From assembly GCA_025357995.1 (NCBI GenBank), contig JANYLF010000033.1, positions 1-6,077 on the forward strand: DNA of 6,077 bases, in the 5' to 3' direction. Below are positions 1 through 5,918 of this stretch, piece by piece. The DNA is from Acidimicrobiia bacterium (GTDB lineage: Bacteria > Actinomycetota > Acidimicrobiia > IMCC26256 > JAENVU01). A program made the translations under genes and the position numbers. The notes beneath the pieces are model-generated. The model saw only the letters and a program-made list of their open reading frames with translations, was not told the DNA's origin and ran no database searches. Each line of letters starts with the position of its first letter. Position 1 is the stretch's first letter.

Positions 1-341
1 TGACCGACCCGCTCCCGATCGTCACCGACGGCCGCGCCGGCCGAGCCGCGTTCACGTACGACGGCGAACTCACCGTCGGCATCGACGCCGGCGCCAAGAC
101 TGCGCTCGCGGAACTCGCCAACGCGCTCGCGACCGAGCACATCTCGCTCGTGCTCGAGGCCGGCGATCTGCTGATCATCGACAACCACCGTGCGGTACAC
201 GGACGCTCGCCATTCCGCGCTCAGTTCGACGGCACCGATCGCTGGCTTCAACGTACGTTCGTCATCGAGTCACTCGACGGCATCGAAGATCGACGCGACC
301 ACATCATCACCACCGAGTTCACCGCCACCCGGCCTCACTGA
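1..341 (+). CDS. Fe(II)/2-oxoglutarate-dependent oxygenase, TauD/clavaminate synthase-like, C-terminal part (5'-truncated)
   Basis: This is the last 112 codons of a gene that begins outside the window; the first complete codon is at position 3 and the TGA stop is at 339-341. The fragment contains a block GDLLIIDNHRAVHGRSPF followed by DGTDRWLQR. This is the C-terminal signature of the TauD/TfdA superfamily, and it most resembles the clavaminate synthase/asparagine-oxygenase/arginine-hydroxylase branch. In that family the His of VHGR (codon at 198-200) is the distal iron ligand and the Arg after WLQ (codon 252-254) binds the 2-oxoglutarate carboxylate. Both are present, so the end of the active site looks intact. 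The HxD/E half of the metal triad lies upstream and cannot be checked. Such enzymes hydroxylate or desaturate free or carrier-bound amino acids using O2 and 2-oxoglutarate. The substrate is unknown. The next gene starts about 90 bases downstream on the same strand, so read-through is possible. Confidence 0.85.
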   Translation, partial: TDPLPIVTDGRAGRAAFTYDGELTVGIDAGAKTALAELANALATEHISLVLEAGDLLIIDNHRAVHGRSPFRAQFDGTDRWLQRTFVIESLDGIEDRRDHIITTEFTATRPH

Positions 342-420
342 CCCGAGGTCTGGCCGCGGAGACAATTCGCCGGTAATGTCACGATCGGGAACGGGGCTGA
401 CGATCGGACTGGCGTGGGCA

Positions 421-425
421 GAGGA
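421..425 (+). promoter_or_regulatory. Shine-Dalgarno site choosing the GTG at 432
   Basis: GAGGA lies 6 bases before the GTG at 432. The earlier in-frame GTG at 414 has no comparable purine-rich site in front of it. Starting at 432 also gives a shorter, more typical signal peptide (MQRITRALAIGALAG...). A TAATGT at 374-379 could be a -10 element for this gene, but no good -35 box is found at the right distance, so no promoter is called. Confidence 0.6.
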
Positions 426-431
426 TTCGCC

Positions 432-3407
432 GTGCAGAGGATCACTCGGGCGCTGGCCATCGGCGCGCTGGCCGGGATATCGCTCGCGCCGCTGAGCGCG
501 GCGGGCGCGGTCACGCCTCCCGCCACCGCGCCGAGCTCCCAGCAAGCGACCACCTCGACTCCGACGCCGACGCCCGCGTCCGGCACGCGCGCCGCCTGGG
601 ACGCCGCGTTGAAGGCCGCTCCGCGCGCGCCGGCCGCACCCGGGTCCACGGGCTCGTCGGGACCCGCCGACGCCACCCCGTCGGGCCCCGCCGATACGCC
701 CTCGATCACGGTGACGCCGGCCGACAATCTGGTGCGCGGCCAGACGGTCTCGGTGACCGGCACCGGCCTCGGGACCAGCCAGGTCGTACTCGTGGAGTGC
801 CCGGCCGGCGTGAGTCCGGCGGTCAACTGCGATCTCAACACCACGCGCATCACGACCCCTGACGCATCTCGTGCGATCACCGTCGGCTTCACCGTCCATC
901 GGGTCATCCAAGGTGACGGCCAACGCGTCGACTGTGCAACGGCCCCCGACGCCTGCGACCTGGTCGTCGCCACGTTCAGCACCACGGTGCTCGCTCGCCA
1001 CGCGCTCGCGTTCGACCCCACGGCCCCGCTCGCGCAACCCCAGATCGTCATCACTCCGTTGACCGGTCTGCTCGCAGGCCAAAGCGTCACAGTGGGCGGG
1101 ACCGGATTCGTTCCCGGTGACACGGTGCTCGTACGTGAATGCGCGGCCGGCAGTCCTCAGTGCTCGGGTTCGACAGCCTTCGCGACCCCTGATTCCGGTG
1201 GCACGTTCTCGACTCCGTTGACGGTGAGTCTTCGGGTCAACGACGGTTCCGGCACCGCGACCCACTGCCTCGCGGTCGATTGCATCGTGCGGGCCACCGG
1301 CGTCTCCGACCTCGAATACGTGGCCGACGCGCCGATCGCTTTCGATCCGAATCAGCCGCTTCCACCACTCCCCGCCGTCACGGTCACGCCGTCTACGGGC
1401 CTGCTCCACAACCAATCGGTCACAATCGGCGGAACCGGCTTCGACGCCGGCAGTTTCGTGGAGATCTATGAATGTTCATCCACGACCGACCCCTTCTGCG
1501 GAGAATTCCTCGCTAGCGCGCAAACCGACACGACGGGCGCGTTCACCATCACCGCCACCGTGACGCGGCTCGTCTCGACCTCCGGGCCCGGCGGCTCGAG
1601 CGTGGTCGACTGCGCCATCGCGGCGTGCACCGTCAACGCCACCGGCTTCTCGAACCTCGACTCGTTCGAACTCACCGCGAACACACCGATCTCCTTCGAC
1701 GGCTCCGTGCCACCGCCGGCGCTGCCAGTGGTGACTGTCACACCGTCGACGAACCTCCCCTACCGCGCCCAGGTCGCGGTGCACGGCACCGGGTTCCTGT
1801 CCGGCGAATTCGTCTTCGCCAGCTTCTGCGCGGAAACGGCGCAGAGCGGCGGGTGTGACTTCTCCTCCTCCGGTCAGGGCCAGGCCGACGCGTCCGGAGT
1901 GTTCGACTTCACCCTCAACGTGAAGCGCCGCGTGTTTACGGGCGACGTGAACCCCGTCGACTGCATCGACGTCGGCACCACATGTTCGGTGAACGTCCAA
2001 GGTCAACGCCAGTACGAGAGCGCGCAGGTCGCCGTCACGTTCGATCCGAACGCGCCCATCCCGCCCCCACCGTCGGTCACCATCACGCCCGATCACGATC
2101 TCGGGTACCGCCAAACGGTGGCGATCGCCGGCTCCGGCTTCACTCCCGGCACCATCTCCGTGCAACAGTGCGGTCAGTTCTCCTTCGGCGGTGGCGGGTC
2201 GTCCGAGATCTGTCCCCTGTTCACGCAAGTTCAAGCCGATGCGAACGGTGCGATCTCCGGGACAGCCGAAGTCCGGCGGGTCCTCACCGAAGGACCGGGC
2301 GCGTCCATCGACTGCGCGACCAGCGCGCAGCCCTGCGTACTGCGCGTTGGATCGGGAGATCCGGACGAGACGGCCACTGTTGCGCTCGCATTCGATCCGA
2401 ACTCGCAACCGCCGCCGCCGCCTACGGTCACCGTCTCGCCGGCGACCCACCTGCTCGACGGCCAGAACGTGACGGTCAGTGGCACGGGCTTCACCCCCGG
2501 CGCGCTCCTCGGCATGGCGCCGTGCGATGGCGCCGTGACCGAGATCGCCGATGCTTGCGACATCGGCCGCGCCAGCGTGGTCACCGCCGATGCCGCCGGC
2601 GCGTTCTCCACGACGCGCACCGCGGCTGGATTGATCGGAACCGCACAAGGACCCGTCGACTGCACGGCGGCGCCCGACACGTGTTCGATCGCGGTTGCGA
2701 ACGCCGCCGATCTCACCGAGTTCGCGCGCACATCGTTGAGCTTCGACACGCCGGGGCTCAGCGTGCATTCGGTGACCGTGACCGAGGGAACCGGCACCAA
2801 CACCGAGGCACCGGTCATGGTGGAACTCTCACAGCCGTCGTTGACGCCGATCACCGTGGAGTGGCAGGCGATTCCCGGCACCGCGGGCGTCGACGACTAC
2901 ATGGAGACGCGCGGTCGGGTCACCATCCCGGCCGGGGCGACGGAGGCGATGATTCATCTCGAGATCGTCGGCGACGCTATCGACGAGCCCACCGAGCGCT
3001 TCACCGTGCTGCTCACGAGCGCGCCCGGTACCCACATCGTCAATGGAACGGCAACCGTGACGATCCGTGACGACGACCACGCGCCGCGTGCGGTACTCGC
3101 GGACGCTCGGGTCGGCGAAGGCGACGGCGTGGTCCAGGTTCCGGTGATGCTCACCGCGCCGAGTGGACGGGACGTCACCATCGAGTATCGGACGCACCGC
3201 GGTACCGCGCGAACGGGATCAGACTTCGTACGGGGCCGCGGGTCGATCACCATCCCGGCCGGTCAGATCCTCGGCATGATCCAGATCGGGATCGTCGACG
3301 ACACCAAGCACGAGCGCACCGAACGCTTCACGGTGAAGGTCGATCGGGCGGGCGGCGTCGGTGTCGCCCGAGATACGGCCACGGTCACGATCGTCGACAA
3401 CGACTGA
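432..3407 (+). CDS. Secreted protein with six tandem neocarzinostatin-like modules and two Calx-beta domains
   Basis: This is a 991-residue protein if it starts at the GTG at 432; an alternative GTG at 414 adds six residues. Residues 1-26 form a Sec signal peptide (two Arg, hydrophobic core, probable cleavage after AGA). A Pro/Ala/Thr/Ser linker runs to about residue 90. Six modules of about 105 residues follow at roughly 91-196, 204-306, 315-424, 433-539, 548-656 and 665-773, joined by Pro-rich links. Each begins VTVTP-x3-L-x3-Q-x-V-x-G-x-GF, has an inner stretch like QADANGAISG, a VDC-x(4-6)-C pair, and ends near FDP. This matches the enediyne apoprotein neocarzinostatin, including four cysteines per module. 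Residues 776-882 and 883-991 are Calx-beta domains (VTEG, DEPTERF, TVTIRDDD and TVTIVDND endings), which normally bind calcium. No sortase motif or C-terminal membrane segment is seen, so it is probably released or loosely held outside the cell. The ligand is unknown. Ig-like IPT/TIG folds are the main alternative for the modules, but they would not explain the cysteines. Confidence 0.9.
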   Translation: MQRITRALAIGALAGISLAPLSAAGAVTPPATAPSSQQATTSTPTPTPASGTRAAWDAALKAAPRAPAAPGSTGSSGPADATPSGPADTPSITVTPADNLVRGQTVSVTGTGLGTSQVVLVECPAGVSPAVNCDLNTTRITTPDASRAITVGFTVHRVIQGDGQRVDCATAPDACDLVVATFSTTVLARHALAFDPTAPLAQPQIVITPLTGLLAGQSVTVGGTGFVPGDTVLVRECAAGSPQCSGSTAFATPDSGGTFSTPLTVSLRVNDGSGTATHCLAVDCIVRATGVSDLEYVADAPIAFDPNQPLPPLPAVTVTPSTGLLHNQSVTIGGTGFDAGSFVEIYECSSTTDPFCGEFLASAQTDTTGAFTITATVTRLVSTSGPGGSSVVDCAIAACTVNATGFSNLDSFELTANTPISFDGSVPPPALPVVTVTPSTNLPYRAQVAVHGTGFLSGEFVFASFCAETAQSGGCDFSSSGQGQADASGVFDFTLNVKRRVFTGDVNPVDCIDVGTTCSVNVQGQRQYESAQVAVTFDPNAPIPPPPSVTITPDHDLGYRQTVAIAGSGFTPGTISVQQCGQFSFGGGGSSEICPLFTQVQADANGAISGTAEVRRVLTEGPGASIDCATSAQPCVLRVGSGDPDETATVALAFDPNSQPPPPPTVTVSPATHLLDGQNVTVSGTGFTPGALLGMAPCDGAVTEIADACDIGRASVVTADAAGAFSTTRTAAGLIGTAQGPVDCTAAPDTCSIAVANAADLTEFARTSLSFDTPGLSVHSVTVTEGTGTNTEAPVMVELSQPSLTPITVEWQAIPGTAGVDDYMETRGRVTIPAGATEAMIHLEIVGDAIDEPTERFTVLLTSAPGTHIVNGTATVTIRDDDHAPRAVLADARVGEGDGVVQVPVMLTAPSGRDVTIEYRTHRGTARTGSDFVRGRGSITIPAGQILGMIQIGIVDDTKHERTERFTVKVDRAGGVGVARDTATVTIVDND
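702..2750 (+). repeat. Six tandem neocarzinostatin-like protein modules
   Basis: Module spans in bases are about 702-1019, 1041-1349, 1374-1703, 1728-2048, 2073-2399 and 2424-2750. The spacing is close to regular (about 330-350 bases from start to start), and each link codes for a Pro-rich segment such as NQPLPPLP or NAPIPPPP. The modules are clearly related in protein sequence but have diverged widely, so this is an old internal duplication and not a recent expansion. Modules 4 and 5 keep the neocarzinostatin-like ADASG/ADANG stretch and the following RR dipeptide best; module 6 is the most divergent in that segment. Confidence 0.85.
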
Positions 3408-3424
3408 CCCCGACGACCGACGAC

Positions 3425-3456
3425 CGACGTCGGCCCGCACGCGCGGGGCCGAGTCG
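3425..3456. terminator. Bulged inverted repeat between convergent genes, candidate bidirectional terminator
   Basis: TCGGCCC (3430-3436) pairs with GGGCCGA (3446-3452) around a 9-base loop. If G3429 is bulged out, four more pairs extend the stem (3425-3428 with 3453-3456), giving an 11-bp stem. It lies 17 bases after the stop of the neocarzinostatin-repeat gene and 7 bases after the stop of the lipoprotein gene, which is the expected place for a terminator serving both. There is no T-tract on either side, which is common for actinobacterial terminators but keeps confidence moderate. Confidence 0.55.
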
Positions 3457-3463
3457 AACGTCG

Positions 3464-4222
3464 TTACATGTGCATACCCGTGGTCCAACACGGATCGTCC
3501 GGCGCGGCGGGACCACTCGGGAACAGGCACGGATGGTGGCCGACGAAAACGTCGGGCACATGCAGGTAACCCGGAACGACCCAAACGTGCAGGAGCCAGT
3601 AGTTGCCCAGGTAGACCGTGCTCCCCGCGACCCCGGGCGGACACTTGCCGTCGAAGATGATGAGGCCGGTCGAGTTGGAAAGACACAAGTACTCGTGGCG
3701 ATGCCACCAGTCGTTGTCGCCGGGGAAGCCGGCCGGCGGTCCGTCGGAACCGTTGTTCACGTACCAACTCATCCCGACCAACTTGGCGTCGGGACCGTTG
3801 CCGCCGTACTGCAGGAAGTTCGGCCGGATCGGGTCGAACGCGCCCTGCAACGGGTTGCCCAACGCGTGGTGGGTACCCATCCCGGCCGCGTAGGGGGCCG
3901 ACGCCTTCCAGCCGGCGGCTTCGGCTTGACTCCGCGTGGGCCATTGCATCGCGAACGCGAGCGCTTGGTCGAAGTATCCGGAGTTCGTGATGCAATCGTC
4001 CCAGCTGAGGTCGCCTTTGTGGATCCCGTGGTCGATGTACCACTGGGCGCCCGGCTCGTCGGGCATCAGCTCCGAGTGACACCACCAGGGGCGCATATCA
4101 GGATTGGTCCGCTGCATCTCCAATGCCATCGGCTTGAAGCACGCCGTGAGCAAGAGTGCGACCCCGGCGAGAAGTGCGACCCGACGACCGACCGTGACGG
4201 ATCTGCGAAGCGAGTGCCCCAT
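3464..4222 (-). CDS. Uncharacterised Cys/His-rich lipoprotein
   Basis: This is a 252-residue protein. The ATG at 4222 is chosen because AGGGGG (4231-4236) sits 8 bases upstream and the N-terminus then becomes a clean lipoprotein signal: RR-x6-RR, a hydrophobic run and the lipobox LTAC with Cys28 as the lipid-carrying residue. The frame stays open further upstream, to 4387, but that part is low-complexity and overlaps the end of the next gene. The mature part has six cysteines (48, 77, 180, 194, 232, 245), enough for three disulfides, and histidines in clusters: GMGTHH (118-119), WHRHEYLC (174, 176), LHVWVVP (212) and GHHPC (229-230). Aromatic residues are frequent. The order GTHH, H-x-H-x3-C, CPPG, HVW recalls an uncharacterised family of actinobacterial secreted proteins that I remember but cannot name. 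Metal binding is a reasonable inference from the His clusters, not shown. It is convergent with the neocarzinostatin-repeat gene and 88 bases after the acyltransferase. Confidence 0.88.
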   Translation of the reverse strand: MGHSLRRSVTVGRRVALLAGVALLLTACFKPMALEMQRTNPDMRPWWCHSELMPDEPGAQWYIDHGIHKGDLSWDDCITNSGYFDQALAFAMQWPTRSQAEAAGWKASAPYAAGMGTHHALGNPLQGAFDPIRPNFLQYGGNGPDAKLVGMSWYVNNGSDGPPAGFPGDNDWWHRHEYLCLSNSTGLIIFDGKCPPGVAGSTVYLGNYWLLHVWVVPGYLHVPDVFVGHHPCLFPSGPAAPDDPCWTTGMHM

Positions 4223-4230
4223 GCGCCAAA

Positions 4231-4236
4231 CCCCCT
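4231..4236 (-). promoter_or_regulatory. Shine-Dalgarno site of the lipoprotein gene
   Basis: AGGGGG on the minus strand, 8 bases before the ATG at 4222. It supports that start over any start further upstream. Confidence 0.6.
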
Positions 4237-4250
4237 GCGAGATTGGGCGG

Positions 4251-4279
4251 AACTTACCACCGACGCCGGTTTCGGCCAA
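4251..4279 (-). promoter_or_regulatory. Candidate housekeeping-sigma promoter of the lipoprotein gene
   Basis: On the minus strand TTGGCC (4279-4274) and TAAGTT (4256-4251) are separated by 17 bases. They match the -35 consensus at four of six positions and the TAnnnT -10 pattern. Transcription would start about 20 bases before the ATG, with the Shine-Dalgarno site inside the leader. The site lies in the 88-base gap between the acyltransferase stop and the lipoprotein start, so the lipoprotein may be expressed independently as well as by read-through. Confidence 0.4.
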
Positions 4280-4310
4280 AGGTCTCGCACCTTCTCCCCA
4301 CCGCTCGCAT

Positions 4311-5390
4311 CTACTGCTCGTAGCTCCCGTACCTGATGGGTATCCGGAACCGGGAGACCTCGGGGTGGCGCTGCGACGCGGCCCCACGGGCCCGGTTGCC
4401 CATACCGGCGATCATCTCGCCGAGTGCGTGGGCGTGGCTGGGGCTCGCCAGATGGCGAATCTCGGGACCGAACTCCACGATGCTGGGTTCTTCGCGGTTG
4501 CCGTAGTCGCCGAAGATGGGATAGATCGCCGCCCCGGCTCGGGCCGCGAGGTAAAGGTCCTCCCGCGTGCCCGCCGCGAACGGCTCCATCACCACGAATC
4601 CGTGCGCGTCCTTCGCGTCACGCGAACCGCTCCCGGCTTCGATGACGATGTGTCCGTGGTTAGAGGTCATGAGATTCATGAACTCTGATCGGGTCCGCGC
4701 GTTTTGACGCTTGCGAAATGCTCGGACGCGTCGGTTGAGGTCCTCGTCGGTGATATCACCCTCGTTGACTGCCTCCCCGCCACTCACCGGGAACGTCTTC
4801 AGAACGCTCGCGACCTTGCGCAGGATGTCGTCGATCACGTTCAGCCCCATGACCTCGAGGTAGCCGAGCAACCGCCCGATCATGAGCGTCGTGCGCGTAT
4901 CGAGGCGATCGAAGCCGCGCAGCTGCGCCGCGCGCGTGAGGTACCCGACGTTGAAGCCCACATCCTGAAACTCCAAATGTGAGCCCACGAAGATGAACGA
5001 CTGTCCGTCTGCGAGTCGTTCGAAGAACTTCTCGCGGTTGGTGAACTCGACGAAGGCGTCGACGTTCGGCGTCGAGAACTCTCCGTGCAGAATCTCAAGC
5101 AGGCCGAGCGCGGTCTCGGTCTCCGCGGCCGACATCGGCGACGAGGCCAGGAACGCCTGATCGTGATTGATGGCATCTATCCGCGGGGTGGCGGCGATCG
5201 CCGCGCGCGAAATCGGGTTGAAGATGCTCTCGAACTCCACACCGCCGACCCGCTTCGCCGACTCTTGCAAGACGTGGTCGAGTTGGCGATGGACGCCGAA
5301 CATTTCGTGCAGCTGTCCCGCCGCGGCGTGGAGCAATCCACCGTCGGGCCGTGGCGGGCCGTGGAACGGGGCGATCTCGTCGTCGGTCAT
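4311..5390 (-). CDS. LPLAT-superfamily acyltransferase, glycerol-3-phosphate acyltransferase-like
   Basis: This is a 359-residue protein counted from the ATG at 5390 (MTDDEIAPF...). Residues 132-143 read FIFVGSHLEFQD: His138 and Asp143 form the HX4D catalytic motif of lysophospholipid/glycerol-3-phosphate acyltransferases. Residues 248-258 (IVIEAGSGSRD) take the place of the FPEGTRS substrate-binding motif, and IYPIFGDY (289-296) fits the last LPLAT block. A basic segment, RRVRAFRKRQNARTR (220-234), precedes motif III. This layout is closer to plant-plastid-type soluble GPATs (HQTEAD, APSGGRDR) than to short PlsC enzymes. The N-terminal 120 residues are mostly helical-looking and there is no clear membrane span, so it is probably cytosolic or peripheral. 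The likely role is acyl transfer to a glycerol-phosphate or related acceptor; the acceptor is not determined. An ATG at 5453, with a better ribosome binding site, would add 21 Arg/Gly-rich residues. The lipoprotein gene follows 88 bases downstream. Confidence 0.88.
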   Translation of the reverse strand: MTDDEIAPFHGPPRPDGGLLHAAAGQLHEMFGVHRQLDHVLQESAKRVGGVEFESIFNPISRAAIAATPRIDAINHDQAFLASSPMSAAETETALGLLEILHGEFSTPNVDAFVEFTNREKFFERLADGQSFIFVGSHLEFQDVGFNVGYLTRAAQLRGFDRLDTRTTLMIGRLLGYLEVMGLNVIDDILRKVASVLKTFPVSGGEAVNEGDITDEDLNRRVRAFRKRQNARTRSEFMNLMTSNHGHIVIEAGSGSRDAKDAHGFVVMEPFAAGTREDLYLAARAGAAIYPIFGDYGNREEPSIVEFGPEIRHLASPSHAHALGEMIAGMGNRARGAASQRHPEVSRFRIPIRYGSYEQ

Positions 5391-5405
5391 ACAAGATTCT
5401 CGCGT

Positions 5406-5420
5406 GCCGTGCCCCACGGC
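5406..5420. other. Perfect 6-bp inverted repeat upstream of the acyltransferase
   Basis: GCCGTG (5406-5411) and CACGGC (5415-5420) form perfect arms around CCC. The repeat is 15 bases ahead of the ATG at 5390. As RNA it would be a short, stable hairpin in the leader; as DNA it could be an operator, or a terminator for the small gene ending at 5500. The sequence alone does not decide between these. Confidence 0.4.
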
Positions 5421-5458
5421 GCGGGGGATCGATCCACGTTCCTGTCGGCGCATCGGCA

Positions 5459-5462
5459 CCTC
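5459..5462 (-). promoter_or_regulatory. Possible Shine-Dalgarno site for an upstream start of the acyltransferase
   Basis: GAGG on the minus strand is 5 bases before an in-frame ATG at 5453. The ATG at 5390 has only a poor purine stretch (GAGAA) ahead of it. The extra 21 residues (MRRQERGSIPRAVGHGTRES...) look like translated leader and not part of the fold, so 5390 is kept as the annotated start. Both starts remain possible. Confidence 0.3.
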
Positions 5463-5499
5463 AGGTTCGGTTCAGAGGGACCCGTACCGCAGCCCTCAG

Positions 5500-5706
5500 T
5501 CAGGTCGGTCGGATGTCTTCGGTCGCGAACGACCGTGGGAGGAGGGCGCCGTCGGAGTTGCGGCGCACGTGGCAACGGTCGTCTCGCCACCGCTCAACGT
5601 GAAAGCCCGGAGACCAGCAATTCAGGGAGTTGCGGACCAGGACCGAAGTTCCCGGTCGCAAGGCGCGCGCCGGTGGCGGCGACAGGCGGGACAGGCTGGC
5701 TTCCAT
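5500..5706 (-). CDS. Small hypothetical protein, 68 residues
   Basis: The reading frame starts at the only possible start codon, ATG at 5706 (the in-frame stop upstream is at 5776-5778), and ends with TGA at 5500-5502. Its codons have G or C in the third position in 54 of 68 cases, as expected for a real gene here. The C-terminal 50 residues look like a folded module: RPGTSVLVRN, a W-x2-GF-x-VERW segment, then CHVRRNSDGALLP and F-x3-DIRP. The pattern (V-x-VRN, W-x2-GF-x-V, RR-x-SDG-x-LP-x2-F-x3-D-x-R) is like small Tudor/SH3-like beta-barrel proteins that I recall from actinobacterial genomes, but I cannot name a family. The ribosome binding site is weak (GAGAGAG, 7 bases away). It lies upstream of the acyltransferase on the same strand, 109 bases from the ATG at 5390. 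No function is assigned. Confidence 0.6.
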   Translation of the reverse strand: MEASLSRLSPPPARALRPGTSVLVRNSLNCWSPGFHVERWRDDRCHVRRNSDGALLPRSFATEDIRPT

Positions 5707-5842
5707 GAGGTGTCTCTCTCGGCCGTCGGTGAGGCATGGGTTGGCCCGGAGCCACGTCCCGTCGCCGGCATCCGTTCAGAGGCCAAACACGCGAACGCAC
5801 AAGACTCCGCGGCAGAGTTCCCACCTGTATCGACATCGGGCA

Positions 5843-5857
5843 CTCTCAGATTGAGAG
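5843..5857. promoter_or_regulatory. Dyad CTCTCA-GAT-TGAGAG, candidate operator
   Basis: Perfect 6-bp arms around a 3-base centre, 61 bases before the ATG at 5919. The odd-length centre and the position between divergent genes suit a dimeric repressor site. Short dyads also arise by chance, so this is tentative. Confidence 0.35.
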
Positions 5858-5861
5858 GAAT

Positions 5862-5882
5862 CTCGACGAGCACGCGGTCGAG
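5862..5882. promoter_or_regulatory. Inverted repeat CTCGAC-N9-GTCGAG
   Basis: Perfect 6-bp arms (5862-5867 and 5877-5882) with a 9-base spacer, starting four bases after the previous dyad. It could be a second operator or a leader hairpin of the downstream gene. Confidence 0.3.
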
Positions 5883-5907
5883 CAGACGCCTGACCGCATG
5901 AAGGCAT

Positions 5908-5911
5908 GAGG
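5908..5911 (+). promoter_or_regulatory. Shine-Dalgarno site of the DUF2867-like gene
   Basis: GAGG, 7 bases before the ATG at 5919. Another ATG at 5905 opens only a 10-codon frame, and the ATG at 5898 stops after three codons, so 5919 is the supported start. Confidence 0.6.
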
Positions 5912-5918
5912 CAACGCA

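Larger units (their letters stand above)
5707..5918. other. Divergent intergenic region with two dyads
   Basis: This 212-base stretch separates the start of the minus-strand small protein from the start of the plus-strand DUF2867-like gene, so it should hold promoters for both. It contains two small inverted repeats (5843-5857 and 5862-5882). I found no -35/-10 pair with good spacing on either strand, and no RNA gene. Confidence 0.5.

Noticed and set aside
270..2768. Long open frames on the minus strand opposite the neocarzinostatin-repeat gene
   Set aside because: They translate to Arg/Gly/Ala-rich low-complexity sequence with no recognisable domain, as expected opposite a GC-rich gene. The plus strand has clear repeated domains.
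1982..3070. A long second plus-strand frame inside the same gene
   Set aside because: The product is an Arg/His-rich sequence without motifs; it is an off-frame reading of the real gene.
1..3407. An enediyne biosynthetic gene cluster
   Set aside because: Neocarzinostatin-like modules alone do not show one. No enediyne PKS, halogenase, transporter or other cluster gene is in the window.
3470..4336. Plus-strand frame opposite the lipoprotein gene
   Set aside because: No signal, motif or ribosome site; the minus-strand frame has a clean lipobox and Shine-Dalgarno site.
5426..5435. Palindrome GGATCGATCC
   Set aside because: A 10-base palindrome of common GC-rich words; the symmetry does not extend, and no role is indicated.
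5620..5670. tRNA-like look (GAAGTTCCCGGTC resembling a T-arm)
   Set aside because: No acceptor stem or anticodon arm can be folded around it on either strand, and it lies within the small protein frame.
5470..5782. Nine-base direct repeat GTTCAGAGG at 5470-5478 and 5774-5782
   Set aside because: One pair of 9-mers in about 500 bases is near chance expectation, and the flanks do not match.
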